Numbered from the stretch's first letter, positions 26,288 through 36,955 are shown. The stretch is DNA of 64,000 nucleotides from Burkholderia cenocepacia (GCF_014211915.1 NZ_CP060039.1:2294001-2358000); one strand, 5' to 3'. The notes: a model not told the origin generated them from the letters alone. Translations and numbers: made by a program.

Positions 26288-27184
26288 ATGACGACGTACA
26301 CCTTTCGCAAGCCGAGCGCGCTGCCCGGTTTCGGCGTGACACTCGGCATCACGGTGGCCTATTTGAGCCTCGTGGTGCTGATTCCGCTCGCCGCCACGTT
26401 CCTGAAGACCGCGACGCTGTCGTGGGACCAGTTCGTCACCGCCGTCACGTCGCCGCGCGTGCTCGCGTCGTACCGGCTGACGTTCTCGGCCGCGCTCGGC
26501 GGCGCGCTGATCAATGCCGTGTTCGGCTTCCTCGTCGCATGGGTGCTGGTGCGCTACACGTTCCCGTTCAAGCGTCTCGTCGACGCGGTCGTCGACCTGC
26601 CGTTCGCGCTGCCGACGTCGGTGGCCGGCATCTCGCTCGCGGCCGTCTACGCGACCAACGGCTGGGTCGGCCAGTATCTGGCGCCGCTCGGCATCAAGAT
26701 CGCGTTCACGCCGGCCGGCGTGCTGGTCGCGCTGACCTTCATCGGGCTGCCGTTCGTCGTGCGCACCGTGCAGCCGGTGCTCGAGGATTTCGAGCGCGAG
26801 CAGGAAGAAGCCGCCGCGTGCCTCGGCGCGTCGCGCTGGCTGACGTTCCGCCGCGTCGTGCTGCCGGCCGTGCTGCCGGCGCTGCTCACCGGTTTCGCGC
26901 TCGCGTTCGCGCGCGCGCTCGGCGAATACGGCTCGGTGATCTTCATCGCCGGCAACGTGCCGATGAAATCCGAGATCACGTCGCTGCTGATCATCACGAA
27001 GCTCGAGCAGTACGACTACGCGGGCGCGACCGCGCTGGCGGTCGTGATGCTGGTCGTGTCGTTCCTGATGCTGCTGCTGATCAACACGCTGCAGTGGTAT
27101 CTGCAGCGTCGTACGAGCAAGGGCGCGAGCGGTCCGGCGCCCGCCACCATCACCGCCGCTGCTGCCGCCGCAGGAGGCCAGTAA
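26288..27184 (+). CDS. cysT: Sulfate ABC transporter permease CysT (CysU)
   Basis: 298 residues, about six membrane helices. Features: [36 protein letters not shown], and the EAA loop [25 protein letters not shown] that contacts the ATPase. Forms the membrane channel with CysW. The TAA overlaps the cysW start by one base, indicating coupled translation. Confidence 0.95.
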   Translation: MTTYTFRKPSALPGFGVTLGITVAYLSLVVLIPLAATFLKTATLSWDQFVTAVTSPRVLASYRLTFSAALGGALINAVFGFLVAWVLVRYTFPFKRLVDAVVDLPFALPTSVAGISLAAVYATNGWVGQYLAPLGIKIAFTPAGVLVALTFIGLPFVVRTVQPVLEDFEREQEEAAACLGASRWLTFRRVVLPAVLPALLTGFALAFARALGEYGSVIFIAGNVPMKSEITSLLIITKLEQYDYAGATALAVVMLVVSFLMLLLINTLQWYLQRRTSKGASGPAPATITAAAAAAGGQ

Positions 27185-28128
27185 TGACCCAGGAGGCCAC
27201 CGTCGTGCTGAAAACCCCGTCGCCGGCCGCGCGTACCGCGAAGCGGCTCGACCCCGTCAGCGAGTCGCGCGTCGTGCGCTGGCTGCTCACGGGCATCGCG
27301 CTGGCGTTCCTCGCGTTCTTCCTCGTCGTGCCGCTCGCCGCGGTGTTCGTCGAGGCGCTGCGCAAGGGCATCGGCTTCTATCTTGAATCACTGGCCGATC
27401 CCGACGCGTGGTCGGCGATCAAGCTGACGCTGACCGTCGCCGTGATCGCCGTGCCGCTGAACCTCGTGTTCGGCGTGTGCGCATCGTGGGCGATCGCGAA
27501 GTTCGAATTCCGCGGCAAGGCGCTGCTGACGACGCTGATCGACCTGCCGTTCTCGGTGTCGCCGGTGATCTCGGGCCTCGTGTACGTGCTGCTGTTCGGT
27601 GCGCAGGGCTGGTTCGGGCCGTGGCTGCAGGATCACGACGTGCAGATCATCTTCGCGGTGCCGGGCATCGTGCTCGCGACGATCTTCGTCACGTTCCCGT
27701 TCGTCGCGCGCGAGCTGATCCCGCTGATGCAGGCGCAAGGCACCGACGAGGAAGAAGCCGCGCGCGTGCTCGGCGCGTCGGGCTGGCAGATCTTCCGCCG
27801 CGTGACGCTGCCGAACGTGAAGTGGGGCCTGCTGTACGGCGTGATCCTGTGCAATGCGCGCGCGATGGGCGAGTTCGGCGCGGTATCGGTCGTGTCCGGC
27901 CACATCCGCGGCGTGACCGACACGATGCCGCTGCACGTGGAGATCCTGTACAACGAATACAACTTCGCGGCGGCGTTCGCGGTGGCGTCGGTGCTGGCGC
28001 TGCTTGCGCTCGTCACGCTCGCGCTGAAGCTGATCGCCGAGCGTCATCTGGCGGCCGAACTGGCCGACGCGCACGACGCCGTTCCCGCACATGCCGGCCC
28101 TGTCGGCGCCGTTTCGTCGAAATCGTAA
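27184..28128 (+). CDS. cysW: Sulfate ABC transporter permease CysW
   Basis: 314 residues. The family pattern is [20 protein letters not shown] in the middle and the EAA loop [27 protein letters not shown]. The N-terminus carries about 30 extra residues before the first helix, and a hydrophilic tail ([14 protein letters not shown]) follows the last. Overlaps cysT by one base; cysA begins 13 bases later. Confidence 0.95.
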   Translation: MTQEATVVLKTPSPAARTAKRLDPVSESRVVRWLLTGIALAFLAFFLVVPLAAVFVEALRKGIGFYLESLADPDAWSAIKLTLTVAVIAVPLNLVFGVCASWAIAKFEFRGKALLTTLIDLPFSVSPVISGLVYVLLFGAQGWFGPWLQDHDVQIIFAVPGIVLATIFVTFPFVARELIPLMQAQGTDEEEAARVLGASGWQIFRRVTLPNVKWGLLYGVILCNARAMGEFGAVSVVSGHIRGVTDTMPLHVEILYNEYNFAAAFAVASVLALLALVTLALKLIAERHLAAELADAHDAVPAHAGPVGAVSSKS

Positions 28129-28141
28129 AGAGGCAACCAGA

Positions 28142-29200
28142 ATGGGTATCACCGTCCGTAACCTTCAGAAGCGCTTCGGCGATTTCACGGCGCTCGACAA
28201 CGTCTCGCTCGACTTCCCGCCCGGCGAACTGGTCGCGCTGCTCGGGCCGTCCGGCTGCGGCAAGACCACGCTGTTGCGCGTGATCGCGGGCCTCGAGCAC
28301 GCGGACGCCGGCCAGGTCGTGCTGCAGGGGCTCGACGTCGCGTCGGTCGGCGCGCGCGATCGCCAGGTCGGCTTCGTGTTCCAGCACTACGCGCTGTTCC
28401 GCCACATGACGGTGTTCGAGAACGTCGCGTTCGGGCTGCGCGTGAAGCCGCGCCGCGAGCGGCCGTCGGAAGCCGCGATTCGCGAGAAGGTGCACGAACT
28501 GCTCAAGCTCGTGCAGCTCGACTGGCTCGCGCAGCGCTATCCGTCCGAGCTGTCGGGCGGCCAGCGCCAGCGCATCGCGCTCGCCCGCGCGCTCGCGGTC
28601 GAGCCGAAGGTGCTGTTGCTCGACGAACCGTTCGGCGCGCTCGACGCGAAGGTCCGCAAGGAGCTGCGCGGCTGGCTGCGTCGCCTGCACGACGACCTGC
28701 ACATCTCGACGATCTTCGTCACGCACGACCAGGAAGAGGCGCTCGAAGTGGCCGATCGCATCGTCGTGCTCAATCGCGGCCACGTCGAGCAGGTCGGCAG
28801 CCCGCAGGACGTCTACGATCATCCGCAAAGCGCGTTCGTGTACGAGTTCCTCGGTGCGGCGAACCGGTTGCCGGGTACGGTCGCCGGGCGCGGCTTCGTC
28901 GCCGAGGGCGCGGCTGCGCCGATCGAGGTCGACGCCGATTTCGCGGGCCCCGCGAACGCGTACGTCCGGCCGCACGATCTGCAGCTGTGGCCGGCGGGCG
29001 AAGGGCATCGCGACGGCATCGCGGTGGACGTGCGGCGCGTGATTCCGCTCGGCGGTTCGGTGCGGGTGGAGCTCGAGGCGCGCGCGGGCGGCGCGCTCGA
29101 GGCGGAACTCGATCGCGACGCATGGCGGGCGCTGTCGCTGCAGGTCGGCGACGGCGCAACGGCCGTGCCGCGCGCCGTGCGGGTATTTCCCGCGCGTTGA
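28142..29200 (+). CDS. cysA: Sulfate ABC transporter ATP-binding protein CysA
   Basis: 352 residues. Walker [10 protein letters not shown] (about 36-44), signature [15 protein letters not shown], Walker [21 protein letters not shown] and switch His ([15 protein letters not shown]). The C-terminal 110 residues form the TOBE-like regulatory domain ([12 protein letters not shown]). It powers sulfate and thiosulfate uptake through CysT/CysW. An AGAGG site precedes the start. Confidence 0.96.
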   Translation: MGITVRNLQKRFGDFTALDNVSLDFPPGELVALLGPSGCGKTTLLRVIAGLEHADAGQVVLQGLDVASVGARDRQVGFVFQHYALFRHMTVFENVAFGLRVKPRRERPSEAAIREKVHELLKLVQLDWLAQRYPSELSGGQRQRIALARALAVEPKVLLLDEPFGALDAKVRKELRGWLRRLHDDLHISTIFVTHDQEEALEVADRIVVLNRGHVEQVGSPQDVYDHPQSAFVYEFLGAANRLPGTVAGRGFVAEGAAAPIEVDADFAGPANAYVRPHDLQLWPAGEGHRDGIAVDVRRVIPLGGSVRVELEARAGGALEAELDRDAWRALSLQVGDGATAVPRAVRVFPAR

Positions 29201-29275
29201 CGAGACAAAGCAGGGCAGAGGGCGGGTTTCGCTCCGATTGAACAATCAAACAACGACAGCCTAAGAGGCATACCC

Positions 29276-30202
29276 ATGAATTTTCAGCAATTGCGGTTCG
29301 TGCGCGAAGCGGTGCGCCAGAACATGAACCTGACGGAAGTCGCGAACGTGCTGTACACGTCGCAGTCGGGCGTGTCGAAACAGATCAAGGATCTGGAAGA
29401 TGAGCTGGGCGTCGACATCTTCATTCGGCGCGGCAAGCGGCTGACGGGGCTCACGGAGCCCGGCAAGGCGGTGCACCAGCTGATCGAGCGGATGCTGCTC
29501 GACGCCGAGAACCTGCGCCGCGTCGCGCGCCAGTTCGCCGATCAGGACAGCGGCCATCTCGTCGTCGCGACGACGCACACGCAGGCGCGCTACGCGTTGC
29601 CGAAGGTGATCCGGCAGTTCACCGACGTGTTCCCGAAGGTGCATCTCGCGCTGCGCCAGGGCAGCCCGCAGCAGATCGCGCAGATGATCCTGAACGGCGA
29701 GGCCGATCTGGGCATCTCGACCGAGGCGCTCGACCGCTATCCGGACATCGTGACGTTCCCGTGCTATTCGTGGCACCACACGGTCGTCGTGCCGAAGGGC
29801 CATCCGCTCGTCGGCCGCGCGAACCTGACGCTCGAGGAAATCGCCGAGTACCCGATCATCACGTACGACCAGGACTTCACGGGCCGCTCGCACATCGACC
29901 AGGCGTTCACGCAGGCGGGCGCCGTGCCCGACGTCGTGCTGACCGCGATCGACGCGGACGTGATCAAGACTTACGTCGAACTCGGGATGGGGATCGGCGT
30001 GGTCGCGGCGATGGCTTACGATCCGCAGCGCGACACGGGGCTCGTCGCGCTCGATACGCAACACCTGTTCGAGGCGAGCACGACGCGGGTCGGGCTGCGC
30101 AAGGGTGCGTTCCTGCGTGCGTATGCGTACCGACTGATCGAAATGTTCGCGCCGCACCTGAACGAAGCGGAAATCGCGGGGCTGTTGCGCGAAGCCGTTT
30201 GA
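29276..30202 (+). CDS. cysB: CysB, LysR-family regulator of sulfur assimilation
   Basis: 308 residues. N-terminal MNFQQLRFVREAVRQNMNLT and TSQSGVSKQIKDLEDELG are the CysB-type DNA-binding helices. The effector domain has TTHTQARYALPKVI, where Thr100-Thr102 region contacts acetylserine or sulfate in CysB, and ALDRYPD. It activates sulfate uptake and cysteine synthesis under sulfur limitation. Lying 75 bases after cysA, it is probably part of the operon it controls. Burkholderia also has the paralogue SsuR; gene context favours CysB. Confidence 0.93.
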   Translation: MNFQQLRFVREAVRQNMNLTEVANVLYTSQSGVSKQIKDLEDELGVDIFIRRGKRLTGLTEPGKAVHQLIERMLLDAENLRRVARQFADQDSGHLVVATTHTQARYALPKVIRQFTDVFPKVHLALRQGSPQQIAQMILNGEADLGISTEALDRYPDIVTFPCYSWHHTVVVPKGHPLVGRANLTLEEIAEYPIITYDQDFTGRSHIDQAFTQAGAVPDVVLTAIDADVIKTYVELGMGIGVVAAMAYDPQRDTGLVALDTQHLFEASTTRVGLRKGAFLRAYAYRLIEMFAPHLNEAEIAGLLREAV

Positions 30203-30862
30203 CCGGTGTACTTCGCGCGCCGTCCGGGCCATTGCCGCGGATGGCGCGACTTGCAGCACGTGTGCGTTGCCGCATACGGCACCGGGCGGCGGCAGGGGAT
30301 TGCCGCCATCACGGCTGAAGCATCCGCCGAGCGATAACACGCAAGGTGCGTCGCGTCAGGTGACGATCGCCGATGTTTTCAGCCAACAGAAAAACAAGAA
30401 CAACCTGCGACGCCGAACCTCGGCGCGAAACGCACAATCGGCAGTCGTCCTCGTTCACAAGGCTGCGCGTTCAAATCACCGGTTCCGTCACAGTCGACGA
30501 CATATCGCGACGGCGAACGAGGCCGGGCTTCGTGCCGATCGTCGACGCGATCACGCTATCCGGCACGACCCGCTCATCACCGGCAAGCCTGCTACGAAGC
30601 ACTTCGACGATCCGCCGTCGGCGTTGCGAGTGTCGTATTTGCGCGTCGTGAAGCGCGCTCGCGCGCTCCGAATAAACCCTTAAATATTGATCAGACAGGT
30701 TGCGCGCCGAAGCGAATCGGTACAGCATAGCCTTCACTCCGCCGGCGTCCCGCCGGCGGTGGCGCGTCGACGACAGCACGCGCCAGGCAGTCGGCCGTCT
30801 GCCTCGCTTCCATTCCGTGGTACCGACAGCAGCATCGATGGCCATTGCCCGGGTAGTGTGGC
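30203..30862. other. Non-coding stretch between cysB and rbsB
   Basis: About 660 bases without a protein-like frame. A GC hairpin at 30288-30307 lacks a T run. The right part must contain the rbs promoter. I see nothing else to report. Confidence 0.4.
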
Positions 30863-30874
30863 GCAAACGTTTGC
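30863..30874. promoter_or_regulatory. LacI-family operator before rbsB
   Basis: GCAAACGTTTGC is a perfect 12-base palindrome with the central CG typical of LacI/RbsR/PurR sites. It lies 62 bases before the rbsB start, and the operon encodes a LacI-family regulator. Confidence 0.82.
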
Positions 30875-30935
30875 TCACATTAAAACAACAGTCGAATAAC
30901 AATCCGGCCTTCGGGCCAGTCGCCAGGAGATGTGT

Positions 30936-31886
30936 ATGAATGTCCGCTTTCGCCGTCGCTTCCTGACCGCCGCGCTCGCCGCCGTCGCGGTGGCCGCCGC
31001 ACCGGCCGTCCACGCGCAATCCGCGGCCAAGCCGAAGGTCGCGCTCGTGATGAAGTCGCTCGCCAACGAGTTCTTCCTGACCATGGAAACGGGCGCGAAG
31101 GAATACCAGAAACACAACGCGAACCAGTTCGACCTGATCACCAACGGCATCAAGGACGAGACCGACACCGCGAACCAGATCCGCATCGTCGAGCAGATGA
31201 TCGTCTCGAAGGTCGATGCGATCGTGCTCGCGCCGGCCGATTCGAAGGCGCTCGTGCCGGTCGTGAAGAAGGCCGTGGACGCCGGCATCGTCGTCGTGAA
31301 CATCGACAACCGGCTCGATCCCGACGTGCTGAAGTCGAAGAACCTGAACGTGCCGTTCGTCGGCCCGGACAATCGCAAAGGCGCGCGCAAGATCGGCGAT
31401 TACCTCGCGAAGCGGCTGAAGGCGGGCGACCAGGTCGGCATCGTCGAAGGCGTGTCGACGACGACCAACGCGCAGCAGCGCACGGCCGGCTTCCAGGACG
31501 CGATGAAGGCGGGCGGGATGAAGGTCGTGTCGGTGCAGTCGGGCGAATGGGAGATCGACAAGGGCAATGCGGTGGCCGCCGCGATGCTCAACGAATACCC
31601 GAACCTGAAGGCGCTGCTGTGCGGCAACGACAACATGGCAATCGGCGCCGTGTCGGCCGTGCGCGCAGCCGGCAAGCAGGGCAAGGTGCTCGTGGTCGGC
31701 TACGACAACATCAACGCGATCAAGCCGATGCTGAAGGACGGCCGCGTGCTCGCGACCGCCGACCAGTACGCGGCGAAGCAGGCCGTGTTCGGCATCGACA
31801 CCGCGCTCAAGGCGATCGCCGAGCATCGCAAGCAGGCCGACATGTCCGGCGTGGTCGAGACGCCGGTGGATCTCGTGACGAAGTAA
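30936..31886 (+). CDS. rbsB: Ribose-type ABC transporter substrate-binding protein RbsB
   Basis: ATG 30936 follows AGGAGA; an ATG at 30930 lies within that site. 316 residues with a signal peptide cleaved near VHAQS. The periplasmic sugar-binding fold is plain: KVALVMKSLANEFFLTMETGAKE at the start, then LAPADSKALVPVVKKAVDAGI, and CGNDNMAIGAVSAVRAAGK. It binds a pentose, most likely ribose since rbsK completes the operon. Confidence 0.92.
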   Translation: MNVRFRRRFLTAALAAVAVAAAPAVHAQSAAKPKVALVMKSLANEFFLTMETGAKEYQKHNANQFDLITNGIKDETDTANQIRIVEQMIVSKVDAIVLAPADSKALVPVVKKAVDAGIVVVNIDNRLDPDVLKSKNLNVPFVGPDNRKGARKIGDYLAKRLKAGDQVGIVEGVSTTTNAQQRTAGFQDAMKAGGMKVVSVQSGEWEIDKGNAVAAAMLNEYPNLKALLCGNDNMAIGAVSAVRAAGKQGKVLVVGYDNINAIKPMLKDGRVLATADQYAAKQAVFGIDTALKAIAEHRKQADMSGVVETPVDLVTK

Positions 31887-32031
31887 CGCCGCACCGGTCC
31901 GGCCGCCGCCCTCAAGAATCCGGCGCGGCGGCCGTTATCCGGTGTGAGCGCGATCACGGCCACTGCATGCACATGCACTAGTGAGCGTCATACCCGCGCG
32001 CCCCGTGCGCGCGGCCGCAACCAGGATCGCG

Positions 32032-33645
32032 ATGGAACCGACCTTCCAACCCTCCCGTTCAGCCCATCCCGTGCTGTCCGTATCCGGCATCGGCAAGACC
32101 TATGCCGAACCCGTGCTCGCCGACGTCACGCTGACGCTCGACGCGGGCCAGGCGCTCGCGCTGACGGGCGAGAACGGCGCCGGCAAGAGCACGTTGTCGA
32201 AAATCATCGGCGGGCTCGTCGACCCGACCACCGGCACGATGCAACTCGGCGGCGAGGCGTACGCGCCGGCGAGCCGCACGCAGGCCGAGGCGCTCGGCGT
32301 GCGCATGGTGATGCAGGAGCTGAACCTGCTGCCGACGCTGAGCGTCGCCGAAAACCTGTTCCTGAACCGCCTGCCGCGGCGCTTCGGGATCATCGATCGC
32401 GCGCGGCTGCGCGACGACGCGCGTGCCGCGATGGCGCAGGTCGGGCTCGATGCGGTCGATCCCGATACGCCGGTCGGCGCGCTCGGCATCGGCCATCAGC
32501 AGATGGTCGAGATCGCGCGCAACCTGATCGGCGACTGCCGCGTGCTGATTCTCGACGAACCGACCGCGATGCTGACCGCGCGCGAAGTCGAGCTGCTGTT
32601 CGAGCAGATCGACCGGCTGAAGGCGCGCGGCGTCGCGATTGTCTACATCTCGCACCGGCTCGAAGAGCTCGCGCGCGTCGCCGAGCGCGTCGCGGTGCTG
32701 CGCGACGGCCGGCTCGTGCACGCGGGGGACATGGCGGCGACGACGTCCGACGGGCTCGTCACGCTGATGGTCGGGCGCGAGGTCGGCGAACACATCGATC
32801 TCGGCGAGCGCCGCTTCGGCGCGCCGCGGCTCGCGGTCTCGGGCCTCACGCGCGGCACGGCGGTGCGCGACGTGTCGCTCGAGGTGCGCGCGGGCGAGAT
32901 CTTCGGCATCTCGGGGCTGATCGGCGCGGGACGCACCGAACTGCTGCGGCTGATCTACGGCGCCGATACGCCGGATGCCGGAACGATCGCGGTCGGCCAG
33001 CCGCTGAAGCCGGCGCGCATCGCGTCGCCGGTCGACGCGGTGAAGCTCGGCATCGCGCTGATCACCGAGGATCGCAAGGGCGAAGGGCTGCTGCTGTCGC
33101 AGTCGATCACCGCGAACGTGTCGCTCGGCCAGCTCGACCGGCTCGCGCGCGGCGGCATCGTCGATGCCGCACGCGAAACGGCGCTCGCCGAGCAGCAGAT
33201 CGATGCGCTGCGAATCCGTACGCACGGGGCGGCACAGCCCGTCGGCGAACTGTCGGGCGGCAACCAGCAGAAGGTCGTGATCGGCCGCTGGCTTGCGCGC
33301 GACATGGGCGTGCTGCTGTTCGACGAGCCGACGCGCGGGATCGACGTCGGCGCCAAATTCGAGATCTACACTTTGATGGGCGCGCTCGCGCGCGAAGGCC
33401 GCGCGCTGGTGGTCGTATCGAGCGACCTGCGCGAGCTGATGCTGATCTGCGACCGGATCGGCGTGATGTCGGCCGGGCGCATGACCGCCGTATTCGAGCG
33501 CGGCAACTGGACCCAGGATGCGCTGCTGGCCGCGGCGTTCGCCGGCTTCGGCCGCGAGACGCCGGCGGCCGCCATGCAGCATCCGGACGCGGGGCAGGCG
33601 CGCGGCGCCGCTCCGGGCACTTCGACGACAGGACCACAGCAATGA
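32032..33645 (+). CDS. rbsA: Ribose ABC transporter ATP-binding protein RbsA
   Basis: ATG 32032 with AGGA upstream is preferred over the in-frame GTG at 31981, giving 537 residues. Two ABC domains: the first with GENGAGKSTL and DEPTAMLTAREVELLF, the second with a degenerate Walker A (GLIGAGRTELLR) and LSGGNQQKVVIGRWL then DEPTRGIDVGAKFEIY. This duplicated layout is the RbsA/MglA class. The last 35 residues are an unusual Ala/Gly/Pro-rich tail. Its stop overlaps the rbsC start (ATGA). Confidence 0.93.
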   Translation: MEPTFQPSRSAHPVLSVSGIGKTYAEPVLADVTLTLDAGQALALTGENGAGKSTLSKIIGGLVDPTTGTMQLGGEAYAPASRTQAEALGVRMVMQELNLLPTLSVAENLFLNRLPRRFGIIDRARLRDDARAAMAQVGLDAVDPDTPVGALGIGHQQMVEIARNLIGDCRVLILDEPTAMLTAREVELLFEQIDRLKARGVAIVYISHRLEELARVAERVAVLRDGRLVHAGDMAATTSDGLVTLMVGREVGEHIDLGERRFGAPRLAVSGLTRGTAVRDVSLEVRAGEIFGISGLIGAGRTELLRLIYGADTPDAGTIAVGQPLKPARIASPVDAVKLGIALITEDRKGEGLLLSQSITANVSLGQLDRLARGGIVDAARETALAEQQIDALRIRTHGAAQPVGELSGGNQQKVVIGRWLARDMGVLLFDEPTRGIDVGAKFEIYTLMGALAREGRALVVVSSDLRELMLICDRIGVMSAGRMTAVFERGNWTQDALLAAAFAGFGRETPAAAMQHPDAGQARGAAPGTSTTGPQQ

Positions 33646-34661
33646 CCCAGCCTCCCGTATCCCCGACCGACGCAGGCGCGCAGCAGGACGTGACGGGGCG
33701 CCGCGCGCGCACGCTGTCCGGCACGCGGCTCGGCCTGTCGAACTATCTCGGGCTGGCCGGCGCGCTGGCCGCGATGATCGCGCTGTTCTCGGTGCTGAGC
33801 TCGCATTTCCTGACCTACGACACGTTCAGCACGATCGCGAACCAGATTCCCGATCTCGTCGTGATGTCGGTCGGGATGACCTTCGTGCTGATCATCGCCG
33901 GGATCGACCTGTCGGTCGGCTCGGTGCTCGCGCTCGCCGCGTCGATGGTCAGCGTCGCCGCGCTGAAATGGCAGTGGGGGCCGCTGCCGGCCGCGCTGAT
34001 CGGGATCGCGGTCGCGACCGCGACGGGCGCGCTGACGGGCGCGGTCACGGTGGGCTGGCGGATTCCGTCGTTCATCGTGTCGCTCGGCGTGCTGGAGGCC
34101 GCGCGCGGCCTCGCGTACCAGCTGACGAATTCGCGCACCGCGTATATCGGCGACGCGTTCGATTTCCTGTCGAACCCGATCGCGCTGGGCATTTCGCCGG
34201 CGTTCCTGATCGCGGTCGCGGTGATGATCGCGGCCCAGTTCGTGCTCACGCGCACGGTGTTCGGGCGCTATCTGGTCGGGATCGGCACGAACGAGGAAGC
34301 GGTGCGACTTGCAGGGGTTAACCCGAGGCCGTATAAAATCCTCGTATTCGCGCTGATGGGCGCGCTCGCGGGGCTCGCGTCGCTGTTCCAGATTTCGCGG
34401 CTCGAGGCGGCCGATCCGAACGCGGGTGCGGGCCTCGAGCTGCAGGTGATCGCCGCCGTCGTGATCGGCGGCACGAGCCTGATGGGCGGGCGCGGCTCGG
34501 TGATCAGCACGTTCTTCGGCGTGTTGATCATCTCCGTGCTGGCCGCGGGGCTGGCGCAGATCGGGGCGAACGAGCCGACGAAGCGGATCATCACGGGTGC
34601 GGTGATCGTGGTGGCGGTCGTGCTCGATACGTATCGCAGCCGGCGCACGCGCGTGCGGTAA
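33642..34661 (+). CDS. rbsC: Ribose ABC transporter permease RbsC
   Basis: 339 residues; the first 30 are hydrophilic, then 8-10 membrane helices. Signatures are GMTFVLIIAGIDLSVGSVLALAA and LGVLEAARGLAYQLTN, and GGTSLMGGRGSVISTFFGV near the end. Translationally coupled to rbsA by a 4-base overlap. It forms the sugar channel. Confidence 0.93.
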   Translation: MTQPPVSPTDAGAQQDVTGRRARTLSGTRLGLSNYLGLAGALAAMIALFSVLSSHFLTYDTFSTIANQIPDLVVMSVGMTFVLIIAGIDLSVGSVLALAASMVSVAALKWQWGPLPAALIGIAVATATGALTGAVTVGWRIPSFIVSLGVLEAARGLAYQLTNSRTAYIGDAFDFLSNPIALGISPAFLIAVAVMIAAQFVLTRTVFGRYLVGIGTNEEAVRLAGVNPRPYKILVFALMGALAGLASLFQISRLEAADPNAGAGLELQVIAAVVIGGTSLMGGRGSVISTFFGVLIISVLAAGLAQIGANEPTKRIITGAVIVVAVVLDTYRSRRTRVR

Positions 34662-34696
34662 AAAGACAGACAGAACAGACCAGAGAGAAACGGGAA

Positions 34697-35728
34697 ATGG
34701 CGACGATCAAGGATGTGGCGGCCATGGCGGGCGTGTCGTTTACGACCGTCTCGCACGTGGTGAACAATTCGCGGCCGGTGTCCGCGGATGTGCGTGCGAA
34801 GGTCGAGGGCGCGATCCGCGAGCTGAATTACGTGCCGTCGGCCGTGGCGCGCTCGCTGAAGGCGCGCGCGACGGCGACGATCGGCCTCGTCGTGCCGAAC
34901 AGCACGAATCCGTACTTCGCCGAGCTTGCGCGCGGCATCGAGGATCAGTGCGCGGCCAACGGCTATTGCGTGTTCTTCTGCAATTCGGACGACGATCCCG
35001 TGAAGCAGCGCAACTACCTGCGCGTGTTGCAGGAAAAGCGCATCGACGGGCTGATCGTCGCGTCGGCGGGCGAGGACGCGGTGCTCGCGCAGACGCTCGC
35101 GGATATCCATGCGCCGCTCGTCGTGGTCGACCGCAACATCGAGGGGCTCGCGGCCGATCTCGTGCAGATCGACCACGAGCGCGGCGCGTATCTCGCGACG
35201 CGCCACCTGCTCGAACTCGGGCACGCGAAGATCGGCTGCATCACGGGGCCGACCGACACCGCCGTCAGCGCGATGCGCGTGCACGGCTTCATCCGCGCGA
35301 TGGCCGAACGCGGCGTCGACATCGTGCCGGGCGCGATCGCCGAAAGCGATTTCTCGTGCCTGGGCGGTTATCACGCGGCGTCGCGGCTGTTCGAATCGGT
35401 GCGGCCGAGCGCGATTTTCGCGGGCAACGACCTGATGGGCGTCGGCGCGCTGCGCGCGGCGGCCGAGCGCGGGATGCGCGTACCCGACGACTGCTCGATC
35501 ATCGGCTTCGACGACATCGAATTTTCCCGCTACACGTATCCGGCGCTGTCGACGGTCGGCCAGTCGGTGCGCGCGCTCGGCGAAATGGCCGCGCAGACGC
35601 TGATCGAACGGATCGGCGGCGGTTCGAGCGCCGTGCCGAGCCGCCGTCGCGTCGTGTCGCCGCGCCTCGTGCTGCGCGAATCGACGGCCATCTACCGTGA
35701 GCCGGCCGCGCCGGCCGCTCGCGCATGA
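34697..35728 (+). CDS. rbsR: LacI-family ribose repressor RbsR
   Basis: 343 residues. LacI-type helix-turn-helix ATIKDVAAMAGVSFTTVSHVVNN and hinge VPSAVARSLKARAT, followed by a periplasmic-binding-like domain with PNSTNPYFAELARGIED and GFDDIEFSRYTYPALSTV. It should bind the palindrome before rbsB and release it on ribose binding. It sits inside the operon and overlaps rbsK by four bases. Confidence 0.92.
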   Translation: MATIKDVAAMAGVSFTTVSHVVNNSRPVSADVRAKVEGAIRELNYVPSAVARSLKARATATIGLVVPNSTNPYFAELARGIEDQCAANGYCVFFCNSDDDPVKQRNYLRVLQEKRIDGLIVASAGEDAVLAQTLADIHAPLVVVDRNIEGLAADLVQIDHERGAYLATRHLLELGHAKIGCITGPTDTAVSAMRVHGFIRAMAERGVDIVPGAIAESDFSCLGGYHAASRLFESVRPSAIFAGNDLMGVGALRAAAERGMRVPDDCSIIGFDDIEFSRYTYPALSTVGQSVRALGEMAAQTLIERIGGGSSAVPSRRRVVSPRLVLRESTAIYREPAAPAARA

Positions 35729-36660
35729 CGGCGACCGTAACGGGCGCCGGCCGCGTGACGGTGGTCGGGAGCCTCAACATGGATCTCGTCGTGCGGGCGC
35801 CGCGGCTGCCGCTGCCGGGCGAAACGCTCGCCGGGCACGCCTTCGCGCAGGCCGCGGGCGGCAAGGGCGGCAACCAGGCCGTCGCCGCCGCCCGGCTCGG
35901 CGCGCAGGTCGCGATGATCGGCTGCGTCGGCGCGGATGCGCACGGCGCGGCACTGCGCGCGGGCCTCGAGGCCGAGGGCATCGACTGCGCGGGGCTCGCG
36001 ACGAGCGCGTCGGCGTCGACCGGCGTCGCGCTGATCGTCGTCGACGATGGGAGCCAGAACGCGATCGTGATCGTCGCGGGCGGCAACGGCGAGGTCACGA
36101 CCGACACGATCGCGCGGCACGAGGCCGCGCTGGCGGCGGCCGACGTGCTGATCTGCCAGCTCGAGACGCCGCCGGACACGGTGTTCGCGGCACTGTCGGC
36201 CGGACGCCGGCTGGGTCGCACGGTGGTGCTCAATCCGGCTCCGGCCGTCGCACCGCTGCCGGACGGCTGGCTGCCGCTCGTCGATTACCTGATCCCGAAC
36301 GAGGTCGAGGCGGCCGCGCTGACGGGGCTGCGCGTGCGCGATCCGGCAGAAGCCGAAGCCGCCGCGCGGGCGCTCCAGGCCCGCGGCGCGCGCAACGTGC
36401 TGGTGACGCTCGGCGCACGCGGCGTGCTCGCGTTGACGGCCGACGGCACCGCGCGGCACTATCCGGCGCCGGCCGTGCAGGCGGTCGACACGACGGCTGC
36501 CGGCGACACCTTCATCGGCGGCTTTTCCGCACGGCTCGCGGCCGGCGCGGACGTCGACACGGCCATCCGCTTCGCGCAACGCGCGGCGGCGCTGTCGGTC
36601 ACGCGCGCGGGCGCTCAGCCGTCGATTCCGACGCGCTCCGAACTGGCCGATCAGGCCTGA
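35725..36660 (+). CDS. rbsK: Ribokinase RbsK
   Basis: 311 residues. PfkB-family signatures: VVGSLNMDLVVRAPRLPLPGE at the start with GGKGGNQAVAAARLG, and the C-terminal DTTAAGDTFIGGFSARLA containing the catalytic Asp and the anion-hole GAGD. Phosphorylates ribose to ribose 5-phosphate, completing uptake and entry to the pentose phosphate pathway. No rbsD mutarotase gene is present. Confidence 0.93.
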   Translation: MTATVTGAGRVTVVGSLNMDLVVRAPRLPLPGETLAGHAFAQAAGGKGGNQAVAAARLGAQVAMIGCVGADAHGAALRAGLEAEGIDCAGLATSASASTGVALIVVDDGSQNAIVIVAGGNGEVTTDTIARHEAALAAADVLICQLETPPDTVFAALSAGRRLGRTVVLNPAPAVAPLPDGWLPLVDYLIPNEVEAAALTGLRVRDPAEAEAAARALQARGARNVLVTLGARGVLALTADGTARHYPAPAVQAVDTTAAGDTFIGGFSARLAAGADVDTAIRFAQRAAALSVTRAGAQPSIPTRSELADQA

Positions 36661-36745
36661 CCCCAGGATCGCGGTTCCGTCTCGTGGCCGGTTCGTCGCA
36701 CGAAACGGCCGGCCGCACCTCGCCGGCCGCACCTGCCTGAACCTG

Positions 36746-36772
36746 CCGGTGCCTCGCCGGTCTTTTTTCTTC
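36746..36772 (+). terminator. Probable terminator of the rbs operon
   Basis: An imperfect CCGG-based hairpin followed by six T, about 90 bases after rbsK. The stem is weak. Confidence 0.45.
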
Positions 36773-36823
36773 CGTTGTCGAACTGGCCCGAATTTACGCC
36801 ATTTTGTTCAGTGATTTGTAATG

Positions 36824-36855
36824 TTCAGACTAATAATTCGAAAAAATGGTCTGAA
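36824..36855. promoter_or_regulatory. Inverted repeat upstream of the chemoreceptor gene
   Basis: TTCAGAC and GTCTGAA separated by 18 AT-rich bases, about 100 bases before the start. Possible operator; no known protein assigned. Confidence 0.35.
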
Positions 36856-36955
36856 ATCCGTCAAGTTGTGCGTTGCGCGGTCGTAAATAAATCAAGCGAA
36901 GCAATGCTTCGAGCCAACGGGCCCGGCCCGTTCATGACGACGCAACACAGGATGG

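Noticed and set aside
30288..30307. Hairpin after cysB as a terminator
   Set aside because: No T run follows the stem on either strand.
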